A stretch of DNA of 34,994 nt from CAYNXB01 sp964401045 (GCA_964401045.1 CAYNXB010000024.1:1-34994); one strand, 5' to 3'. Counted from the stretch's first letter, positions 6,886 to 14,797 are shown. The notes: generated from the letters alone by a model not told the origin. Made by a program: numbers and translations.

Positions 6886-9330
6886 ATGAGTAATCGAAAG
6901 CAGTTGCGCGCGCGCCTTTCGGCTGGAGCGGCGGTCACCGCCCTGGTCTTGCTCGCCGCGTGCGGTGGCGGCGGCGGCGGAACGAACAGCACGCCAGCTC
7001 CCCCCCGGCCCGCCCCGACGCCCGCCCCGACCCCCGCGCCGACACCGAAGCCGACACCTGCGCCTACGCCTGCGCCAACACCTACGCCTACGCCTACGCC
7101 GACTCCGGCTTCAACTCCTACGCCCTCGGTGACGCTGCGGTATTCAACCCCGCCTCTGCCGAGCGGGGGGCCGGTCGATTACGACAGCGCTGAATTCAAG
7201 AATTCCGACGGTCCCCGCTTCCACGGCGCGCCGACAGCGTGGGTCAAGGGCAACACCGGTTCGGGACGGACCATTGCCATCGTGGACACCGGCATCTTCG
7301 CGGACGAGCCCGAGCTCGCCGGCCGCATCTCTTCGAACTCGACCGGGATCGGCGGCAACTCGACCTACGAGGCCGATCACGAGGGGCAGGACGATTCGCT
7401 CCACGGCACCGAAGTGGCGATGATCGCTGCCGCCGCGAACGATGGGCGTGGCACCGTTGGCATCGCGTACAGCGCAACGATCATGGCGATACGCGCCGAT
7501 AAGCCGGGTAGCTGCAAGAGCGCCAGCGGTTGCGAGTTCGGCAATGTCGCCAGCGGCATCCGCTGGGCGGTCGACCACGGTGCGGCTGTGATCAACCTGT
7601 CGATGGGTGGATCGGGCGCGACGCAAGCCGAGATAGACGCGGTGAAGGCCGCCGCCGCAGCCGGCATTGTGGTGGTGGTGGCCGCCGGCAACGACGGCGA
7701 GCTGCGCCCGGATGCTTACGGCCGGTCACTGGCCGAAGCCGGCGCGGGCAATGTCATCATCGTTGGCTCGGTCGGCAAGAGCGGCACGATATCGAGCTTC
7801 AGCAACCGGGCGGGCAGTTCGAGCCCTTATTATCTCGCCGCGCTAGGGCAGTCGGTCACGGTCGTCGAGAACAGCACCTTCTACGACAAGACGGGGACAT
7901 TCACGATCAGCGGGACAAGCTTCGCGGCGCCGCAAGTCGCGGGCGCAGTCGCCCTGCTCAAGCAGGCGAATCCCAGCATGACCGCCAAGCAGATCGTCGA
8001 TCGGCTGCTCGACAGCGCGCAGGACGTCGGCGCGGAGGGGGACGATACCACTTACGGCAACGGCATCCTCGACATCGCCCGGGCGTTCCAGCCGCTCGGC
8101 GCGACCTCGCTGCCCGGCTCACGTGAGCCGTTGCGCCTCGGCGACGACACCGGCGTAACCTCCGCGGCGATGGGTGACGCCCTATCCGGCGGCGTGTCGC
8201 TGCAGACCTTCGTGCTCGACCGTGACAAGTTCGCCTTCCAGACCGACCTTGGCATCGGCCTGCAGACCGCGCGCATTGCCGAACGGCTCGATGGTGCGGT
8301 CGGCCAGCGTGGGCGGTTCGTGCACTATAACGCCGGCAAGGCCGCGCTCGCCTTTACGCTCGATCGCAGCGACGATGCGCGCCAGCCGTGGCCGAAGCAG
8401 CTCATGCTGACGCGCGAGGACAGTGAGAAGGCGCAAGTCCTCGCCGCGCGGGTGGCGATGAAGCTCTCGCCCAACACCGATGCCGGGTTCGCCTTCGCCG
8501 AAAGCGCGGACGGGCTCGTCGGGCAGTTGCAGGGCCAGGATCGCCCGGCGTTCCTGATCGCTCAGGACGCCACCGGGGACGACGGCCTGTTCCGCTCCAC
8601 CGATGCCGCGTTCGCGGTGCGCCGCAAGCTCGGTCGGTTCGGCCTCACCGTATCCGCAGACAGCGGCGAGATCATCTCGGCCGCCCCGCTGATGATGGCC
8701 GAAGATGTCGAGCGCCGCCGCCAGCGGGACGGTGTCCGGAGCTTCGCCGTCTCGGGCGACCGTTCGTGGGGTCCGTTCGACGCCTCGCTCGGCCTGACGA
8801 TGATGGACGAGGACCGCACCGTGCTCGGTGCGCGGTTCCACGACGGGTTCGGCGGAGGCGGCGCGCAAACCGCGTTCGTCGATGTCCATGCCGGCTGGAA
8901 CTTCGCCGACGGCTGGCGCCTCGGCGGAGCCTTGCGGCAGGGCTACACCCGGCCGGTCGCGGGCGGGATCGTGACGTCGGCTTCGCTGATCGAAACGCGC
9001 GCGTGGTCGTTCGATGTGCAGCGCTTCGGGGTGTTCGGCGCGGGCGACAGCCTGGCGCTGCGCGTCGCGCAGCCGCTGCGGGTGGAGAGTGGCGGCCTCG
9101 GGCTCAACCTGCCGGTCGCCTTCAGCTACGAGACGCTGCTGCCGACCTACGACACGCGCACCCTTTCGTTGACCCCGCACGGGCGCGAGCTGATGAGCGA
9201 GATTGCCTGGCGCGGCCCGCTGTCCTTCGGCTTCGGCTCGGCGAGCGTGTTCTACCGCAAGGACCCCGGCCACTACGCCAACGTGCCCGACGACAAGGGC
9301 GTGGCGCTCAAGTGGGATACGACGTTCTAG
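6886..9330 (+). CDS. Lipidated subtilisin-family (S8) serine protease with probable autotransporter C-domain
   Basis: 814 residues. The N-terminus has a lipoprotein signal peptide with lipobox LAAC (Cys26), a Gly run (27-32), then a Pro-Thr repeat linker (about 37-80). The S8 catalytic domain spans about 95-395, with Asp134 (AIVDTGIF), His173 (DSLHGTEVA), oxyanion Asn269 (AAGND) and Ser345 (SGTSFAAP). The C-terminal 400 residues lack protease motifs, have alternating polar/hydrophobic strands, and end in WDTTF with a terminal Phe, typical of outer-membrane barrels. The layout resembles Neisseria NalP, a lipidated subtilisin autotransporter, so surface anchoring followed by self-release is possible. 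This is inferred from architecture, not shown. The gene ends 1 bp before the convergent gmk stop. Confidence 0.85.
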   Translation: MSNRKQLRARLSAGAAVTALVLLAACGGGGGGTNSTPAPPRPAPTPAPTPAPTPKPTPAPTPAPTPTPTPTPTPASTPTPSVTLRYSTPPLPSGGPVDYDSAEFKNSDGPRFHGAPTAWVKGNTGSGRTIAIVDTGIFADEPELAGRISSNSTGIGGNSTYEADHEGQDDSLHGTEVAMIAAAANDGRGTVGIAYSATIMAIRADKPGSCKSASGCEFGNVASGIRWAVDHGAAVINLSMGGSGATQAEIDAVKAAAAAGIVVVVAAGNDGELRPDAYGRSLAEAGAGNVIIVGSVGKSGTISSFSNRAGSSSPYYLAALGQSVTVVENSTFYDKTGTFTISGTSFAAPQVAGAVALLKQANPSMTAKQIVDRLLDSAQDVGAEGDDTTYGNGILDIARAFQPLGATSLPGSREPLRLGDDTGVTSAAMGDALSGGVSLQTFVLDRDKFAFQTDLGIGLQTARIAERLDGAVGQRGRFVHYNAGKAALAFTLDRSDDARQPWPKQLMLTREDSEKAQVLAARVAMKLSPNTDAGFAFAESADGLVGQLQGQDRPAFLIAQDATGDDGLFRSTDAAFAVRRKLGRFGLTVSADSGEIISAAPLMMAEDVERRRQRDGVRSFAVSGDRSWGPFDASLGLTMMDEDRTVLGARFHDGFGGGGAQTAFVDVHAGWNFADGWRLGGALRQGYTRPVAGGIVTSASLIETRAWSFDVQRFGVFGAGDSLALRVAQPLRVESGGLGLNLPVAFSYETLLPTYDTRTLSLTPHGRELMSEIAWRGPLSFGFGSASVFYRKDPGHYANVPDDKGVALKWDTTF
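6991..7125 (+). repeat. Pro-Thr/Ala coding repeat (linker of the S8 protease)
   Basis: About 45 codons encode alternating Pro with Thr, Ala or Lys (PTPAPTP units). At DNA level there are imperfect 6-bp units such as CCGACG/CCTACG/CCTGCG. The final third is nearly pure CCTACG-type repetition and could expand or contract by slippage without changing frame when whole units are involved. It separates the lipidated N-terminus from the catalytic domain. Confidence 0.85.
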
Positions 9331-9331
9331 G

Positions 9332-9970
9332 TCAGCTGGAACGCATCAGCTCGCGCACGAACTCGACCATCCCCCGCTGCCGGGCGAGTTTCAGCCGCTC
9401 GGCGTGAAGGATGGTGCGCACTTCGGCGAAGCAGCGGTCGATATCGTCATTGACCACGACGTAATCGTACGCGTCCCAATGGCTGATTTCGGCCCGGGCG
9501 CGTTCCATCCGGCCGGCGATGACTTCATCGCTGTCGGTTCCACGGGTGCGGAGCCGGTGTTCGAGCGCCGAGATGCTCGGTGGGAGCAGAAACACCGAGA
9601 CGACATCGTCGCCGGCGCGCTGCGAGAGCTGCTGCGCGCCTTGCCAGTCGACGTCGAACAGGAAGTCGCGTCCTTGCGCGAGGCCATCATCGATCTGCGC
9701 GCGGGGCGTGCCGTAGCAATTGCCGAACACTTCCGCCCATTCGAGAAAGGCGTCGCCAGCCACCATGCCGTCGAATTTGGCGCGCTCCACGAACGAGTAG
9801 TCGCGCCCTTCCACTTCGCCCTCGCGCATCGGCCTGGTGGTGACCGAGACCGACATCGCCAGGTTGTCATCCGCCTCGAGCAGCCGTCGCGCGATCGTAG
9901 TCTTCCCCGCGCCCGAGGGCGACGAGAGGATGAACATCAGTCCCCGGCGGGGAAATTCACGCGAAGCCAT
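9332..9970 (-). CDS. gmk: Guanylate kinase
   Basis: 212 residues, normal length. Gmk phosphorylates GMP to GDP with ATP and is essential for GTP/dGTP supply. The P-loop is SSPSGAGKTT (16-25). The GMP-binding region is visible as SVTTRPMREGEVEGRDYSFV, followed by FLEWAEVFGNCYGTP and the DVDWQGAQQL segment; the lid contains RLRTRGTDSDEVIAGRM. GGAG lies 4 bases before the ATG at 9970. The gene is convergent with the S8 protease, leaving only one base between stop codons. Upstream on the same strand lie a conserved unknown gene and sspB, possibly cotranscribed. Confidence 0.96.
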   Translation of the reverse strand: MASREFPRRGLMFILSSPSGAGKTTIARRLLEADDNLAMSVSVTTRPMREGEVEGRDYSFVERAKFDGMVAGDAFLEWAEVFGNCYGTPRAQIDDGLAQGRDFLFDVDWQGAQQLSQRAGDDVVSVFLLPPSISALEHRLRTRGTDSDEVIAGRMERARAEISHWDAYDYVVVNDDIDRCFAEVRTILHAERLKLARQRGMVEFVRELMRSS

Positions 9971-10001
9971 ACGCTCCGTTGCCGCAAGCGTGTGCCGGGA
10001 A

Positions 10002-10436
10002 TCAAGCGTCGCGCCGGGGCCGTGCCTTGCGGCGGAGCGTCTTATCCCCCGCGCGCCGCGATTTCGCGTTGCTGAGCCCGCGATCGACGATCGCCTTGGC
10101 GGCAAGGCCGCCGGTCACCGCGAGGAACCCGGGCACCGATCGCGTTGCCATGCGCGCCGCCGCGAACGTGATCATCGAACGGCCAAGCGTGCGGCCCTCG
10201 ACGATCTCCTTCGCCTCCTCGGGCTTGAAGCGGGCGCGCAGCAGCACCCGCTCGACCGCGTGGCGGAACACGATGCCCGCGCCGCGCACTACGATATCGG
10301 CGATCAGAAGATTGGTGGCGGGATTCGGGCTCGGGCCGGGCACCTCGCGGCCCTGCTGGCGCGCCTTGATGAGCGCCTTGCCGACACGGCGCCGGTTCTT
10401 GCGCCCGATATCGCCGGCCTTGCTGGTGATGGACAT
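10002..10436 (-). CDS. Conserved hypothetical basic protein
   Basis: 144 residues, strongly basic, with an N-terminal SKAGDIGRKNRRRVGKALIK segment and a Lys/Arg-rich C-terminus. The middle (about 43-110) has amphipathic stretches (LLIADIVVRGAGIVFRHAVE, SMITFAAARMATRSVPGFLA) that might associate with membrane or form helices. I do not recognise a family. It lies 26 bases downstream of sspB and 31 bases upstream of gmk, same strand, which suggests cotranscription. Codon use (high GC3) matches its neighbours, supporting a real gene. Function unknown. Confidence 0.7.
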   Translation of the reverse strand: MSITSKAGDIGRKNRRRVGKALIKARQQGREVPGPSPNPATNLLIADIVVRGAGIVFRHAVERVLLRARFKPEEAKEIVEGRTLGRSMITFAAARMATRSVPGFLAVTGGLAAKAIVDRGLSNAKSRRAGDKTLRRKARPRRDA

Positions 10437-10462
10437 CGGCTTCCCCTGCCGACGAGCGGCGC

Positions 10463-10978
10463 TTACTTCTTGCGGCGGAAATCGAACGGCACGACGTTCG
10501 ATCCGTCCTCGTTCCTGCCAACCGCCGGCGTGGACCCCTGTTCCTCGCCATCGCCCTTGAGGTCGTTCTCGGCATCTTCGTGCGGCTCGGGCTCCAGGCC
10601 CTGGACCGCGGCCTGGAATTGCAGCCCGAAATCGACCGCCGGATCGACGAACGCGGTGATCGCCGCGAACGGAATGGCGAGCTTGGCGGGGATCTGGTTG
10701 AAGCTCAGCCCGATCGAGAAGCCGTTGTCGTCCACCGCCAGGTCCCAGAACTTGTTCTGCATGACGATCGTCATCTCGTCCGGGAAGCGCTCGGAAAGGT
10801 GCGTGGGGATCGTTACCCCCGGTGCCCTGGTCTTGAAGGTGATGTAGAAATGGTGGTTGCCGGGCAACTCGCCGCCGGTGCGCTCGACCTCGCCCAGCAC
10901 ACGCCCCACCACCGCGCGCAGGGCTTCCTGCACGATCTCGTCGTATGGAATCAGGCTATCGGGGGCGTCATCGCTCAT
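10463..10978 (-). CDS. sspB: SspB-type ClpXP adaptor (alphaproteobacterial form)
   Basis: 171 residues. SspB tethers ssrA-tagged proteins to ClpX to speed degradation by ClpXP. The substrate-binding fold is recognisable: ELPGNHHFYITFKTRAPGV (37-55), HLSERFPDEMTIVMQNKFWD (60-79) and NGFSIGLSFNQIPAKLAIPF (84-103). An acidic flexible linker follows (EPEPHEDAEND), and the C-terminus (NVVPFDFRRKK) carries the short hydrophobic/basic peptide expected to bind the ClpX N-domain. The ATG is at 10978. The gene diverges from the his cluster, with 113 bp between the starts. Confidence 0.88.
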   Translation of the reverse strand: MSDDAPDSLIPYDEIVQEALRAVVGRVLGEVERTGGELPGNHHFYITFKTRAPGVTIPTHLSERFPDEMTIVMQNKFWDLAVDDNGFSIGLSFNQIPAKLAIPFAAITAFVDPAVDFGLQFQAAVQGLEPEPHEDAENDLKGDGEEQGSTPAVGRNEDGSNVVPFDFRRKK

Positions 10979-11055
10979 GGTGTTCGTGGAGTGGCGCGCC
11001 GCCGGAAACGGGTCAAGAGCAAACGCGGGATACGTCCGCAGCTATGGACAATTCG

Positions 11056-11083
11056 TTGATTCCGGTCGGCGCGGGCTTATAGG
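11056..11083 (+). promoter_or_regulatory. Candidate sigma-70-type promoter for the his cluster
   Basis: TTGATT (11056-11061) and TATAGG (11078-11083) are separated by 16 bases and lie directly upstream of hisB (ATG 11092). If used, transcription would begin almost at the start codon, giving a leaderless or nearly leaderless hisB mRNA, consistent with no convincing Shine-Dalgarno. Prediction by eye only. Confidence 0.3.
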
Positions 11084-11091
11084 CACGCGTC

Positions 11092-11685
11092 ATGCGAAAG
11101 GGCACGATCAGCCGCGACACGGCGGAAACCAGGATTGCGGTCGAGATCGATCTCGACGGCACCGGCGCGTACGAGGTTTCGACCGGCATCGGCTTCCTCG
11201 ATCACATGATCGAGCAATTGAGCCGCCATTCGCTGATCGACATCAGGCTGAAGGTGGAGGGCGACCTCCATGTGGACCAGCACCACACCACGGAAGACAG
11301 CGCCATCGCGCTGGGCCAGGCGCTTTCCCAGGCGCTTGCCGACAAGGCCGGGATCGGCCGCTACGGCAGCGCCTACGCGCCGATGGACGAGACGCTGGTG
11401 CGCGTGGCGCTCGATATTTCGGGGCGACCGTTCTTCGTATGGAAGGTCCAGTTCAGCCAGGAGAAGATCGGCGAGCTCGATTCCGAGCTGGTCGAGCACT
11501 GGTTCCAGTCGGTGGCGCAGGCCGCCGGGATCACGCTGCATATCGAGCAGCTCTACGGCGCCAACAACCACCACATCTGCGAGGCGTGCTTCAAGGGCAT
11601 GGCCCGCGCGCTGCGCCAGGCGGTCGAGCTCGATCCGCGCAAGGGCGGGGCCGTGCCGTCGACCAAGGGCACGCTCAGTGGTTGA
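11092..11685 (+). CDS. hisB: Imidazoleglycerol-phosphate dehydratase
   Basis: 197 residues, the monofunctional HisB (no histidinol-phosphatase domain). It dehydrates imidazole glycerol phosphate to imidazole acetol phosphate. Duplicated metal-binding motifs are visible: GFLDHMIEQLSRHS (36-49), DQHHTTEDSAIALG (63-76) and, near the end, GANNHHICEACFKGMARAL; the C-terminus VPSTKGTLSG is the standard ending. The ATG at 11092 is the family start. It is first in a cluster hisB-hisH-hisA-hisF-hisE, all on the plus strand; hisH starts 8 bases after the hisB stop. Confidence 0.97.
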   Translation: MRKGTISRDTAETRIAVEIDLDGTGAYEVSTGIGFLDHMIEQLSRHSLIDIRLKVEGDLHVDQHHTTEDSAIALGQALSQALADKAGIGRYGSAYAPMDETLVRVALDISGRPFFVWKVQFSQEKIGELDSELVEHWFQSVAQAAGITLHIEQLYGANNHHICEACFKGMARALRQAVELDPRKGGAVPSTKGTLSG

Positions 11686-11693
11686 GGCGACCC

Positions 11694-12323
11694 GTGGCTG
11701 AGGCTTTGGCGCTGATCGATTACGGCGCCGGCAACCTGCATTCGGTCGAGAGCGCGCTCCGTGCCGCCGGGGCCGAGCGGGTCACCGTCACCGCCGATCC
11801 GGAGCTGGTGCTCGGCGCGCATCGGATCGTGCTGCCCGGCGTGGGCTCGTTCAAGGCGTGCATGGAGGGGCTGAGCGCCATTCCCGGACTGGTCGAGGCG
11901 ATGGAGCAGCGGGTGCTGCGCGATGGCGTGCCGTTCCTCGGCGTGTGTGTCGGCATGCAGCTCCTCGCGACGCGCGGACGCGAGCACGGCGTGACCGAAG
12001 GGCTCGGCTGGATCGCGGGCGAAGTCGCGCCGATCGAGCGCACCGATCCACGGATCAAGGTCCCGCACATGGGCTGGAACGACGTGGTCCCGACGCCGCA
12101 CCATGACGGCGCATCGCTGATCGAGCCGGGCGAGGCCTATTTCCTCCACTCGTACCATTTCGCCGCCGACGACGGGCACGACGTGGCGGCGATGACCGAT
12201 CATGGCGGCGGGCTGGTCGCCGCGGTTGCGCGCGACAACCTCGTCGGCGTGCAATTTCACCCCGAGAAGAGCCAGGCCTATGGGCTGGCGCTGCTGTCGC
12301 GGTTCCTGGAATGGAAGCCATGA
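11694..12323 (+). CDS. hisH: Imidazole glycerol phosphate synthase glutaminase subunit
   Basis: 209 residues from a GTG start; the family motif LALIDYGAGNLHS begins at residue 5, and no ATG lies between hisB and this point in frame. HisH hydrolyses glutamine and channels ammonia to HisF. The class I amidotransferase triad is Cys85 (GVCVGMQLL), His189 and Glu191 (QFHPEKSQ). The oxyanion-strand motif LPGVGSF (47-53) and PHMGWND (124-130) are present. The stop overlaps hisA by 4 bases (ATGA), indicating translational coupling. hisF is two genes further on, as usual for this cluster. Confidence 0.96.
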   Translation: MAEALALIDYGAGNLHSVESALRAAGAERVTVTADPELVLGAHRIVLPGVGSFKACMEGLSAIPGLVEAMEQRVLRDGVPFLGVCVGMQLLATRGREHGVTEGLGWIAGEVAPIERTDPRIKVPHMGWNDVVPTPHHDGASLIEPGEAYFLHSYHFAADDGHDVAAMTDHGGGLVAAVARDNLVGVQFHPEKSQAYGLALLSRFLEWKP

Positions 12324-13048
12324 TCGTCTTCCCCGCGATCGACCTCAAGGCCGGCCAGGTCGTGCGCCTCGCCGAAGGGGACATGGCGCGCGCCACCGTC
12401 TACGGCGACGACCCGGCGGCGCAGGCCCTGCTGTTCGCCCAGGCGGGGGCGCAGCATCTCCACGTGGTCGACCTTGACGGCTCGTTTGCCGGCCAGGCGG
12501 AAAATCGCGCGGCGGTGGAGGGGATCGTCGAGGCGTTTCCCGGCTACGTCCAGCTCGGCGGCGGCATCCGCACCCGCGAAGCGGTCGAAGGCTGGTTCGA
12601 CCTCGGCGTCGCGCGCATTGTGATGGGCACGGCCGCGCTCAAGGACCCGGAGTTCGTGAAGGACATGGCGCGGGAGTTTCCCGGCGGAGTGGTGGTGGCG
12701 GTCGACGCGCGGGACGGCATGGTCGCGACGCAAGGCTGGGCCGAAGTCTCCGACGTGCCGGTCGCCGATCTCGCGCGCCGGTTCGAGGATGCCGGCGTCG
12801 CCTCGCTCCTGTTCACCGACATCGGGCGCGATGGCCTGCTCACAGGCTGCAACATCGACGCGACGGTCGACCTCGCCCGCCGCGTCGGCCTGCCGGTGAT
12901 CGCCAGCGGCGGCGTGAAGGGCCTCGACGACATCCGCATGCTCGCGATCCACGCGAGGGAGGGGATCGAAGGCGTGATCACCGGGCGGGCGCTGTATGAC
13001 GGGCGGCTTGATCTGGCGGCGGCGTTGCAGATGGCGGCCAAGACATGA
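12320..13048 (+). CDS. hisA: Phosphoribosylformimino-5-aminoimidazole carboxamide ribotide (ProFAR) isomerase
   Basis: 242 residues. A (beta/alpha)8 barrel that performs the Amadori rearrangement of ProFAR to PRFAR. Catalytic Asp8 is in FPAIDLKAG and the second catalytic Asp is in VVVAVDARDG; phosphate-binding loops are visible as LGGGIRT and IASGGVKGLDD. I chose ATG 12320 (MIVFPAID) over ATG 12311 because it is the family start and forms an ATGA overlap with the hisH stop. hisF follows 10 bases after the stop. Confidence 0.96.
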   Translation: MIVFPAIDLKAGQVVRLAEGDMARATVYGDDPAAQALLFAQAGAQHLHVVDLDGSFAGQAENRAAVEGIVEAFPGYVQLGGGIRTREAVEGWFDLGVARIVMGTAALKDPEFVKDMAREFPGGVVVAVDARDGMVATQGWAEVSDVPVADLARRFEDAGVASLLFTDIGRDGLLTGCNIDATVDLARRVGLPVIASGGVKGLDDIRMLAIHAREGIEGVITGRALYDGRLDLAAALQMAAKT

Positions 13049-13058
13049 GTATCGGGGC

Positions 13059-13817
13059 ATGACCGTCCGCGTCCGCGTCATCCCTTGTCTCGACGTGGCC
13101 GATGGCCGCGTGGTCAAGGGCGTGAACTTCGTGGACCTGAAGGACGCCGGCGACCCGGTCGAGCAGGCGCGCGCCTACGATGCCGCCGGGGCGGACGAAC
13201 TGTGCTTCCTCGATATCTCGGCCAGCCACGAAGGGCGCGGCACTCTGCTCGACATCGTGCGCCGCACCGCGGAGGTGTGCTTCATGCCGCTCACCGTCGG
13301 CGGCGGGGTCCGCTCGGTCGAGGACGCGCGCGCGCTGCTGCTGGCAGGCGCGGACAAGGTGGCGGTCAATTCCGCCGCCGTCGCGCGGCCCGAGGTGGTC
13401 GGCGAGATCGCCGCAAAAATGGGAAGCCAGTGCGTGGTCGGCTCGGTCGATGCACGGCGGGTCGGCGATCATTGGGAGATCTTCACCCACGGAGGCCGCC
13501 GCGAAACCGGGATCGATGCGGTCGAGCACGCGGTGCGGCTGGCCGCACTCGGCGCGGGCGAGCTGCTGGTCACCTCGATGGACGGCGACGGCACGCAGGC
13601 GGGCTACGACCTCGCGCTGACCCGCGCGATTGCGGACGCGGTTTCGGTGCCGGTGATCGCCTCGGGCGGGGTCGGCACGCTCCGGCACCTGGTCGAAGGC
13701 GTGACCGAGGGGCACGCCAGCGCGGTGCTCGCCGCGTCGATCTTCCACTTCGGCACCCACAGCGTGGCCGAGGCGCACGCGGCTCTGCGGGCGGCCGGTC
13801 TCCCGGCCCGCGGGTAA
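13059..13817 (+). CDS. hisF: Imidazole glycerol phosphate synthase cyclase subunit
   Basis: 252 residues, full length. HisF uses ammonia from HisH to convert PRFAR to imidazole glycerol phosphate and AICAR. Catalytic Asp residues are in VIPCLDVADGRVVKG (about Asp11) and VVGSVDARRV (about Asp130). Phosphate loops are visible as TVGGGVRSVED and IASGGVGTLRH, and the TSMDGDGTQAGYD segment is characteristic. The ATG at 13059 gives the family start (MTVRVRVIPCLD). The frame upstream runs into hisA and was not used. hisE would normally follow directly; here a 54-codon gene lies between. Confidence 0.97.
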   Translation: MTVRVRVIPCLDVADGRVVKGVNFVDLKDAGDPVEQARAYDAAGADELCFLDISASHEGRGTLLDIVRRTAEVCFMPLTVGGGVRSVEDARALLLAGADKVAVNSAAVARPEVVGEIAAKMGSQCVVGSVDARRVGDHWEIFTHGGRRETGIDAVEHAVRLAALGAGELLVTSMDGDGTQAGYDLALTRAIADAVSVPVIASGGVGTLRHLVEGVTEGHASAVLAASIFHFGTHSVAEAHAALRAAGLPARG

Positions 13818-13900
13818 CTTTCCGGCCCACACGAATCCCGCACAGGGACAGCGCCCATTCGGCCGTTGCGTGCGGGGGCCAAAGGGTATGTGCCGACGGG

Positions 13901-14065
13901 GTGAATCGCGCTTTTGCCATCCTCGTCCTGATCGCCGCCGCCCCGGTACATGCCCAGGGCGCGACGCAAGTCTCCGAGCCTTCGCAGCTTGCGCTGGTCG
14001 CACTCGGCATCCTTGGCGTGCTCGTCGGCCGCAACGCCGCGAAGCGCCGCAATCACGACGACTGA
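13901..14065 (+). CDS. Micro PEP-CTERM-like sorting protein
   Basis: 54 residues from a GTG start. A signal peptide (1 to about 18, MNRAFAILVLIAAAPVHA) is followed almost at once by a PEP-CTERM-like tail: VSEPSQLA (24-31, Ser replacing the usual first Pro), a hydrophobic helix (LALVALGILGVLVG, 30-43) and a basic patch (KRR, 48-50). PEP-CTERM tails are recognised by exosortase for sorting in bacteria that make exopolysaccharide. Almost no mature domain is left between the two ends. Alternatively it could be a simple two-helix peptide. It lies between hisF and hisE, 83 bp after hisF and 40 bp before hisE. The start is uncertain because no good ribosome binding site is seen. Confidence 0.6.
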   Translation: MNRAFAILVLIAAAPVHAQGATQVSEPSQLALVALGILGVLVGRNAAKRRNHDD

Positions 14066-14105
14066 GTTGACCGCGGGCGCGGCGCCGCCCTAACGCTTCG
14101 GTCAG

Positions 14106-14420
14106 ATGGACACCCTAGCCCGCCTCGAAGCGACGATCGCCGCGCGCCGAACCGCCGCCCCCAGTGAAAGCTACGTCGCGCAACTGCGCGCGCGCGGGCT
14201 GCCGGTCATCGCCCGCAAGCTCGGTGAGGAAGCGGTCGAGGCGGTCATCGCCGCGCTTTCAGGCAGCGACGAGGAACTGACCAAGGAAGCCGCCGACGTG
14301 CTGTTCCACCTCATGGTCCTGCTCGCCGAGAAGGGCATTCCGCTCGAGGCCGTCCTCGCTGAGCTCGACCGCCGAGAAGGCACTTCGGGCCTCGCGGAAA
14401 AAGCCGCACGGGGGGTCTGA
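14106..14420 (+). CDS. hisE: Phosphoribosyl-ATP pyrophosphatase
   Basis: 104 residues, a stand-alone HisE (not fused to HisI). It hydrolyses PR-ATP to PR-AMP and pyrophosphate in the second step of histidine synthesis. The MazG-like signature is present: LARLEATIAARR at the N-terminus, then ARKLGEEAVEAVIAAL (36-51) and ELTKEAADVLFHLMVLL (57-73), with the conserved ExxE and ExxxD metal-binding residues. The stop codon overlaps the ATG of the HIT gene by one base (TGATG). Confidence 0.96.
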   Translation: MDTLARLEATIAARRTAAPSESYVAQLRARGLPVIARKLGEEAVEAVIAALSGSDEELTKEAADVLFHLMVLLAEKGIPLEAVLAELDRREGTSGLAEKAARGV

Positions 14421-14797
14421 TGCCGATCGATCCCACCTTGCCCTACGACGACCAGAATGTGTTCGCGAAGATCCTGCGCGGCGAGATCCCGTCGACCAAG
14501 GTTTACGAGGACGAGTGGGCGTTTGCGTTCCACGATATCGCTCCGCAGGCGCCGGTTCATATCCTGGTGATTCCGAAAGGCGCCTATGTGAGCTGGGACG
14601 ACTTCTCCGCGCGGGCCGGGGCGGAGGAGATCGCGGGGTTCGTTCGCGCCGTCGGCCAGATCGCGCGGCAGGCGGGGCTGGTCGAGCCGGGGTACCGGCT
14701 GCTCGCGAACATCGGCGAGCACGGCGGGCAGGAAGTCGCGCACCTTCACGTTCACATTTTTGCCGGCAAGTCGCTCGGACGGATGATTTCGGCCTGA
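14420..14797 (+). CDS. HIT-family (HinT-like) nucleoside phosphoramidase
   Basis: 125 residues. The HIT catalytic motif is HLHVHIFAGK (108-117, HxHxH), preceded by the conserved VFAKILRGEIPSTKVYED (14-31) and HDIAPQAPVHILVIPK (38-53). HinT proteins hydrolyse AMP-lysine and adenosine phosphoramidates. It starts within the hisE stop (TGATG), so it is translationally coupled to the his cluster, an arrangement I recall from other alphaproteobacteria. A direct role in histidine synthesis is not known. Confidence 0.93.
   Translation: MPIDPTLPYDDQNVFAKILRGEIPSTKVYEDEWAFAFHDIAPQAPVHILVIPKGAYVSWDDFSARAGAEEIAGFVRAVGQIARQAGLVEPGYRLLANIGEHGGQEVAHLHVHIFAGKSLGRMISA

Noticed and set aside
6991..7125. Possible CRISPR-like or tandem repeat array
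   Set aside because: The repeat is in frame, codes for Pro-Thr linker and has no spacers; no CRISPR array occurs in the window.
12311..13048. hisA start at ATG 12311
   Set aside because: ATG 12320 gives the conserved N-terminus and the ATGA overlap with hisH; the 3 extra residues are not conserved.
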